64,000 nucleotides of DNA from Cepaea nemoralis. Its lineage: Eukaryota; Mollusca; Gastropoda; Stylommatophora; Helicidae. A program made the translations under genes and the position numbers. Below the pieces are notes generated by a model. The model saw only the letters and a list, made by a program, of their open reading frames with translations, made no database searches and was not told where the DNA came from. The stretch spans positions 624,501-688,500 of the forward strand of contig JACEFZ010025811.1 in NCBI GenBank assembly GCA_014155875.1. The letters run 5' to 3'. This document shows, in pieces, positions 58,850 to 64,000 of this stretch (positions within the stretch are counted from its first letter, which is position 1; every line of letters starts with the position of its first letter).

Positions 58850-59420
58850 CAGAATCAGACCGAACAGCCAAGGAGGACAGTCTGCTTCATCATCGTACTG
58901 GCCACACCACAACACCATATCAGGGACAGGAAACCTCACCCAAGTGATGTGTCTCTCAGGCCAAGTGTCGACTTCTTCAGATAGCTCGTGAACAATCCGG
59001 ATGCTTGGTCTTCAATAGTGGAAACAATCCAATATTGATCATCTATCTAACACACACAGTGTAACTACTCTGTTCATTAAATGTTCTGTGATCAGAGAAT
59101 CCTACAAATATTGTTACTGTCACTTTGGAAAACCTAAATGTTCGTATGTCACTTTTTGTAAGATTTTTCCAATGTTAGCATAGCACACAATGTTACTGTT
59201 CCAGGTAGTTATATCTACTAGTGTTCCTGGTACAGGTGTTATTTTCAGTGTCCTGAATTTACTGTGATGTAAACTATCACTTAAGAAAACACACTTATAA
59301 TCATCATGTCCTGCTCAGCAGAGGCCAGGTTCCTGCAGACCATCTGGGTTATGGGCCCAGTGCAAAAGCCTCTCAGTAAACTCTGCCTTCAATTCTCGAG
59401 CCATGACTTTCTATGACTTT
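58850..59420 (-). other. Unassigned segment with broken protein-like frames
   Basis: On minus, 59403-59316 starts MARELKAEFTERLLHWAHNP and after one stop continues to 59130 (TLKITPVPGTLVDITTWNSN). Near 58990-58870 another frame reads VHELSEEVDTWPERHITWVR and FPVPDMVLWCGQYDDEADC. I do not recognise a family. It may be a decayed mobile element or unrelated 5' sequence of the host gene. Confidence 0.35.
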
Positions 59421-59539
59421 GTTGCTAGCTTCTTGGTAGAATAACGTGGAACAATCGAGTGGAACCTGTTGAATAGAGAACACACCTGGTGAGAGCAACC
59501 CGATTCTGACCTTCATTAGGTGAGTGAAGGCCACCAGCC

Positions 59540-59577
59540 GCACTCAGAAAAACTAACAGAGAACCAAACTCTGTCAT
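59540..59577 (-). CDS. Candidate first coding exon (signal peptide) of the FRRS1-like gene
   Basis: ATG at 59577-59575 opens MTEFGSLLVFLSAAGGLHSP, a short N-region and hydrophobic core typical of a secretion signal. A possible donor GAAG|GTCAGA follows at about 59512 and would leave phase 1, the phase needed by the reelin exon at 58191. Even so, about 40 residues of the reelin N-terminus would be missing, so a further exon should lie between. The end given here covers only part of the candidate. Weak call. Confidence 0.3.
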
Positions 59578-60080
59578 AAGGCCGAGGAGCTCATCACTTC
59601 GGTCTGAGTCATGGTAAGACAAGGAAAGACTAAAGGAAACGGGTAGAAACCCAGCAGATGCCCTACTGGAAGATCCTACCATTTCACATTCCCTCAATCC
59701 CTCCCAACCATCCTCAATCTCTCTAAATATTATCCCACTACATTGTCCTTAACTCACTGAGTTAAATGATATCTCACACCAGCTAGTTTAAGCTACGCGA
59801 TAGGCGACTGATGCCAACGCTCTTATAATACGTTCTATCACCGTACAGTACTGCACTCTATTCCTAAGAATAATCTAAGTTATATACGTTTAATAGAATA
59901 CCATATAGTTATTCCTGTTGTAGATGGAGACTATAAAATCACACACTGGATCGATGTCTGCCGATATACATCAACAATAGACACTATAGTCTCTCTCTAT
60001 AGAAACAACAAGGAATATTGCACCGGTCCTTAGCGTTTCACAACTTTTGGTCGACTAACCCAAAGTTGTTTATCTCAACC

Positions 60081-60108
60081 GTATTTATACTGGGTATAAA
60101 TGACGTCA
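60081..60108 (-). promoter_or_regulatory. Putative CRE plus TATA-like core promoter
   Basis: A perfect CRE palindrome TGACGTCA at 60101-60108 stands next to GTATAAATAC (minus, 60090-60081). This order and spacing fit a minus-strand promoter about 500 bases upstream of the candidate signal-peptide ATG. A TATAAA also reads on plus at 60095-60100, so direction is ambiguous. Confidence 0.35.
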
Positions 60109-60321
60109 CAAAACTGTCTAGACGCTAGACCGTCTAGAATCTATTTTTCTCTCTCTTTTTTAGACTGGATGGAAACATCCCGCCGTCTATTTCGCTTTCA
60201 TCTGGGGACGTGTTTCCCGTACAACAAAAAGTCTTGCCCGGCTGTGAATCAGCGAATAATTTCCCCACAACACAAGATCTAGCCGACTTCTGCCCAGACA
60301 TTCCGTCTATCACATCAAAGG

Positions 60322-60381
60322 ATGGCTGCCGCCTTGCAGACGGATGGCGCTATAGTCCCTCCTCGAGCAACAACATATTAA
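60322..60381 (+). other. Short open frame in good Kozak context
   Basis: AAAGGATGGCTGCC starts a 19-codon frame (MAAALQTDGAIVPPRATTY) ending in TAA. It may be a divergent first exon or chance; no donor that extends it was identified. Confidence 0.2.
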
Positions 60382-60477
60382 AGAAATGCCGAAAGTTTGC
60401 AAACGTTTGGTGCTACTTTCTGTCATCGATCGAAACCTTCAAGTTTTTAATGTGACATAGGTAGGTTAAACAAACAA

Positions 60478-60575
60478 AATTGCACATTCCTTTACAGGAC
60501 GTTGTGATCAACTCCAGGTTGATTTTCTATGCAATTTTAGTTTTACGTTCAAAAGTTTGTCATTGTTTTGAAAAT
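60478..60575 (-). mobile_element. SINE family b fragment
   Basis: CATTCCTTTACAGGACGTTG and TTTTACGTTC.AAAGTTTGTC match the 3' half of family b. The LINE begins directly after it. Confidence 0.6.
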
Positions 60576-63245
60576 GTTTTCTAATCGAGGATTCAGTGTT
60601 GAACTCCAACTGATCGGTGAAGGAGTTGATGCCGCTACACTACACAATGCTGCTGCTAAACAGGATACAGAAACAGAGTGGAGAGCCCTAAAGGACATAA
60701 TTTACAACACTGCTATGGAAATCCTGGGTCCAGCCCCCCGAAAGCATAAACATTGGTTTGATGAAAATTCCGAAGACATCAACCAATTGCTGGCCGAGAA
60801 ACATCTTCTCCTCAAGGCACATTTGAATGACCCGAAGTCAACATAAAAAAAAGATGCCTTCAAGAACATTCAGAGAGTAGTGCAGCAGAAACTTCAGCAC
60901 ATGCGGGACTCCTGGCTGAGCAGCAAAGCTGATGAAATTCAAGGCTTTGCTGACAGACATGATATGGAAAACTTCTACGACTCACTGAAAGTGGTCTATG
61001 GTCCTACATCACCAGGCATAGCTCCCCTCCTCAGTGCAGATGGGGGAACATTGGTCACCGATGAGAAAGAAATCCTTCAACGATGGGCAGAGCATTTCAG
61101 CAACATCTTAAATGCAACTTCCTTCTTCGATGATGAAACCATCAACTGCCTTCCTCAAGTTCCCACCAATGAGACACTTGATGACCTGCCAACCATAGTG
61201 GAAGTAAATAAAGTTAGTTAGTCGCGGTTCCAACTTCACAGCAACGGGTCATCCCCATTATGCTCCGTTCCTGTGCCAGTGAATATCACACAAAATGCTC
61301 CCCACTGCCAAATGTGAAAAGTGGAAAAGACAGGAGTCTCGACAAACAACAGCCCGCACAGATACACTGTGCATAATGCCGCCACCAAAATGTCAATACA
61401 CCAGTCCCCCACGAAACACCTGTTCATCTCTGATGGAATCGGCAGTCATTTTCCTATCTGAATGTTCCCTAGATGTTCACCCACACAGTCCACGAAAATA
61501 CAGTTCATCGCTGATGGCAGTGGCAGTCAACCAGAAGCCCAGCAGCCATGCATTTCTGCAAAAGGCAAAAACCGGTCAACTCTGGGACATAGCCACCTGC
61601 CATCACTCCGAACATGCAGTCACGTTCCAAAAAACCTCAGGCAGATTCAAAAGCATTCCACATGTAACTCACAGCTCCCAGTGTCCCGCCACGCACTCAC
61701 TCAGTAGCAGGGCGACGGAACCATCAAGCCTCCTTAGTCACCTCTTACGACATGCGTGGTAGGCTACAGCGTTGCTATTCTTTGCTTCCCTTATGGGCCC
61801 CGGCAACACACGGCTAAAGAAAAGAAGGTGGAAATGTTGACATGATTTTAGCTGCAAGGCAGCTGCAAGAGAAATGTCAGGAACAGAACTGCGAAATGTT
61901 CTCCACTTTCATTGACCTTACCAAGGCTTTTGATACAGTCAGCAGAGAAGGACTGTGGAAGATCATGGCAAAATATGACTGTCCACGAAAGTTTGTCCAA
62001 ATAGTGTGGCTATTTCATGATGGTATGCAGGCAAGAGTACAGGAAAATGGTGAACTGTCTGAACCCTTTCCTGTCACCAATGGAGTGAAGCAAGGATGTG
62101 TCCTGGCACCAACACTGTTCAGCCTCATGTTTTCAGCCATGATGATGAATGCCTTCGAGAACGACGACATTGGAATAGACATCAACTACCGTATGGATGG
62201 AAAGTTATTCAATCTCAGAAGGCTGAAAGCTAAAACCAAAATTAACAGCGACACCGTCAGAGAGCTCCTGTTTGCTGATGATTGCGCTCTATACGCCAAC
62301 TCAGAGGCGGACATGCAAGATAATGCTACAGCTTTCTCACATGCCTGTGCCAACTTTGGGCTCAATATCAATTTGGAGAAGACTGTAGTTATGTACCAGC
62401 CAGTGTAGGGAATAATCACACTGTGCCGAATATCAAAGTGAATGGTCATAGACTAAGTGTTGTGGACAAATTCACCTATCTTGGCAGCACTGTGTCACAA
62501 GCTGCCACAATTGATGACAAAGTGAATGCAAGAATCTCCAAGGCCAGTGTGGCCTTTGGCAGACTGTACAATAATGTATGGGACAGAAATGGAATAAGCC
62601 TGCAAACAAAGCTAAAAGTCTACAAAGCAGTTGTATTATCCACACTGCTATATGCTTGCGAAACCTGGACTGTTTATCAGCGACACGCTAGACACAGTCT
62701 GCCTAAGGAAGCTACTGAAGATTAAATGGCAAGACAAGATCCCAGACACTGAAGTCCTAGAAAGAGCGTCCATGCCCAGTTTCCACACTCTACTGATGAG
62801 GAATCAGATTCGCTGGGCTGGTCACTTGACTCGAATGCTAGATCACAGGCTCCCTAAACGAATTTTTTACAGCGAACTGCGTTGTGGTAAACGCTCCCAA
62901 GGTGGCCAGAGGAAACGCTTTAAAGACACTCTGAAAATCTCTCTGAATGCTTTTAGAATTCATCATGACACCTGGGAGGCTGCAGCCAGAGACTGAAATT
63001 CGTGGCGTGCATCATTACGCAAGGGTGCAGTCATATGTGAGGCAACCAGGACTGCAAAAGCTGTGAAGAAAAGACAGAATAGAAAAACCACTGCAGGAAA
63101 TCCTCCTCCAGAAACGTCAAGCATTCTTTGTCCACATTGTCAAAGAACATTTCGAGCCAAAATAGGCCTTATCAGCCATCTTAGAACCCACGGCTCCATA
63201 CTTTCAACCTCACTGGATGAATTGAATGGTCATCATCATTCTTGA
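60568..63245 (+). pseudogene. LINE ORF2 (RT plus C-terminal zinc finger), interrupted and deleted
   Basis: Order on plus: inter-domain region (ETEWRALKDIIYNTAMEILG; LLSADGGTLVTDEKEILQRW; EVNK), an insertion at about 61215-61820, then RT (MILAARQLQEKCQEQNC; FIDLTKAFDTVSREGLWKIM; NGVKQGCVLAPTLFSLMFSA; LLFADDCALYAN; KFTYLGSTVSQ), the thumb/C-terminal region (RWAGHLTRMLDHRLPKRIFY; GGQRKRFKDTLKISL) and a C2H2-like finger (CPHCQRTFRAKIGLISHLRTH). The catalytic FADD is intact, but stops and frameshifts occur (60844, 62406, about 62700). About 100 residues normally lying between EVNK and the GxxDMIxAARQ motif are gone, so it is dead. Confidence 0.92.
61215..61820 (-). mobile_element. Retroposon A inserted in the LINE
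   Basis: The (TTAG)n end at 61215 (the tail, reversed) and GGGCCCCGGCAACACACGG at the right match the full copy at 28806-29448 in reverse. Flanks TAAATAAAG and TAAAGAAAAG are only roughly alike, and LINE sequence is lost at the site. Confidence 0.85.
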
Positions 63246-63249
63246 TGGA

Positions 63250-63640
63250 CAAACAACAACAACATCGTCAGCACACTGAAAGTTAACGAGATAGAGCGCT
63301 CTTGTCCTTTCGGCCACGTCGGCTGCTATGCAGGTAAGTTACATAGTTTCAGAAATTCAATACAATGTTTTCCCGTGATGAATTTGAATAACGAAGACAC
63401 AAACAATAGATTGCACGATTTATTGCCTGGCATATTTCGCTGCATCTCATCAGGTACATACTGCAGAAATCACACAACTTACGTGAATTAATTAGATAAA
63501 TCCTTCAAACTGAAATATACACATGTTCGCACAGTAATGTCGATTGTCTACCACGGTAATTTTAAACTGACTAACATGTCTTTCTGCTTACACAAGGACG
63601 GCTTATGAAGGTTGATTAGTATAGCTTCAGCAAACTTTAA
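63250..63640. other. Sequence between LINE and Penelope-like fragment
   Basis: Contains the region shared with 31680-31790 (about 63425-63475). Probably terminal sequence of the Penelope-like element. Confidence 0.4.
63435..63453 (-). ncRNA. Possible hammerhead-ribozyme-like core
   Basis: On minus CTGATGAG (63453-63446) and CGAAA (63439-63435) are separated by six bases, the two conserved core strands of hammerhead ribozymes, which are known in Penelope-like elements. Helix II would be very short, helix III is imperfect (TATGCC/GGCAATA) and no clear cleavage triplet was located. Confidence 0.25.
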
Positions 63641-63643
63641 CAA

Positions 63644-63916
63644 TCAACTACTTTGTGTGTTGAACAACACACGGAAAGCACTGTCTCTTTCAACCACGTG
63701 ACCACTCTCGAGCACATGTCTCCCGACCGATGAAGCCAGACTTTTCCGGTGTGTCGGCCTGCCTAGGCTACCATCTTCTGTGTGTAGTATCTTGTCCAAC
63801 CAATTCGGAATATGTTCCGAAACCCTGCAATGTAACTGTCGCTCAGTTCTGCCTATGTAGATGGCCTCGCATCTGCATGTAAATTGGTAAATACAATTTG
63901 ATTTGGCTGGCTTCAT
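63644..63916 (-). pseudogene. Penelope-like element GIY-YIG endonuclease fragment
   Basis: On minus encodes KSNCIYQFTCRCEAIYIGRT then ERQLHCRVSEHIPNWLD and SVGRHVLESGHVVERDSAF. The CIYQFTC...AIYIGRT block, followed by an Arg and RVSEH, is the GIY-YIG nuclease at the C-terminus of Penelope-like retroelements. The reverse transcriptase that should precede it is absent: the element stops at an inverted junction near 63907. Confidence 0.85.
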
Positions 63917-64000
63917 CGGTCGGGAAACATGTGCTCGAGAGTGGTCACGTGGTTGAAAGAGACAGTGCCTTCCGTGTGATGTTCAACACACAAAGTAGTC
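63907..64000 (+). repeat. Inverted copy of the Penelope-like fragment end
   Basis: Reverse complement of about 63646-63739 with only a few mismatches (shared GAGAGTGGTCACGTGGTTGA). It encodes VLESGHVVERDSAFRV on plus and runs off the window end. Confidence 0.92.

Overview
The window looks like AT-rich, repeat-laden nuclear DNA of an invertebrate animal. The mix of non-LTR retrotransposons, a Penelope-like element, tRNA-derived SINEs and a reelin-DOMON-cytochrome b561 gene fits a mollusc or a related lophotrochozoan best. No sequence here fixes the species, so this is inference. No rRNA, functional tRNA, CRISPR array or prokaryotic-style gene was seen.

One host gene can be reconstructed, on the minus strand. 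Fifteen exons (58191 down to 10972) have consensus splice sites and keep one reading frame throughout, giving 585 residues and a stop codon. The product is a ferric-chelate reductase 1-like (FRRS1/SDR2-type) membrane protein: the end of a reelin domain, a Ser/Thr-rich linker, a DOMON domain, and a six-helix cytochrome b561 module with all four heme-ligand histidines. The first half of the reelin domain is not found. A candidate signal-peptide exon near 59540-59577 and a CRE plus TATA-like promoter near 60081-60108 may mark the 5' end.

The remaining sequence, well over 90 percent, is introns and flanks filled with repeats. From left to right: 1-10.9 kb is the 3' flank, with LINE ends, SINEs, an internally deleted mariner and two minisatellites. 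11-16.9 kb holds the last exons among SINEs, including inverted pairs. 17.1-22.5 kb is a 44-bp satellite filling most of one intron. 22.5-35 kb holds nested LINE and SINE insertions. 35-49.7 kb holds the transmembrane and DOMON exons, a 4-kb LINE interrupted by a hAT-like element, and several minisatellites. 49.7-58.2 kb holds the DOMON start, linker and reelin exons. 58.2-64 kb holds microsatellites, the putative promoter, a second LINE broken by a SINE-like insertion, and a Penelope-like GIY-YIG fragment folded back on itself.

Perfect target-site duplications around many insertions, read directly from the sequence, support retroposition and set the order of nesting. Several tandem arrays appear to have grown from neighbouring sequence: an exon donor, an exon acceptor, a SINE tail, and internal parts of one interspersed repeat.
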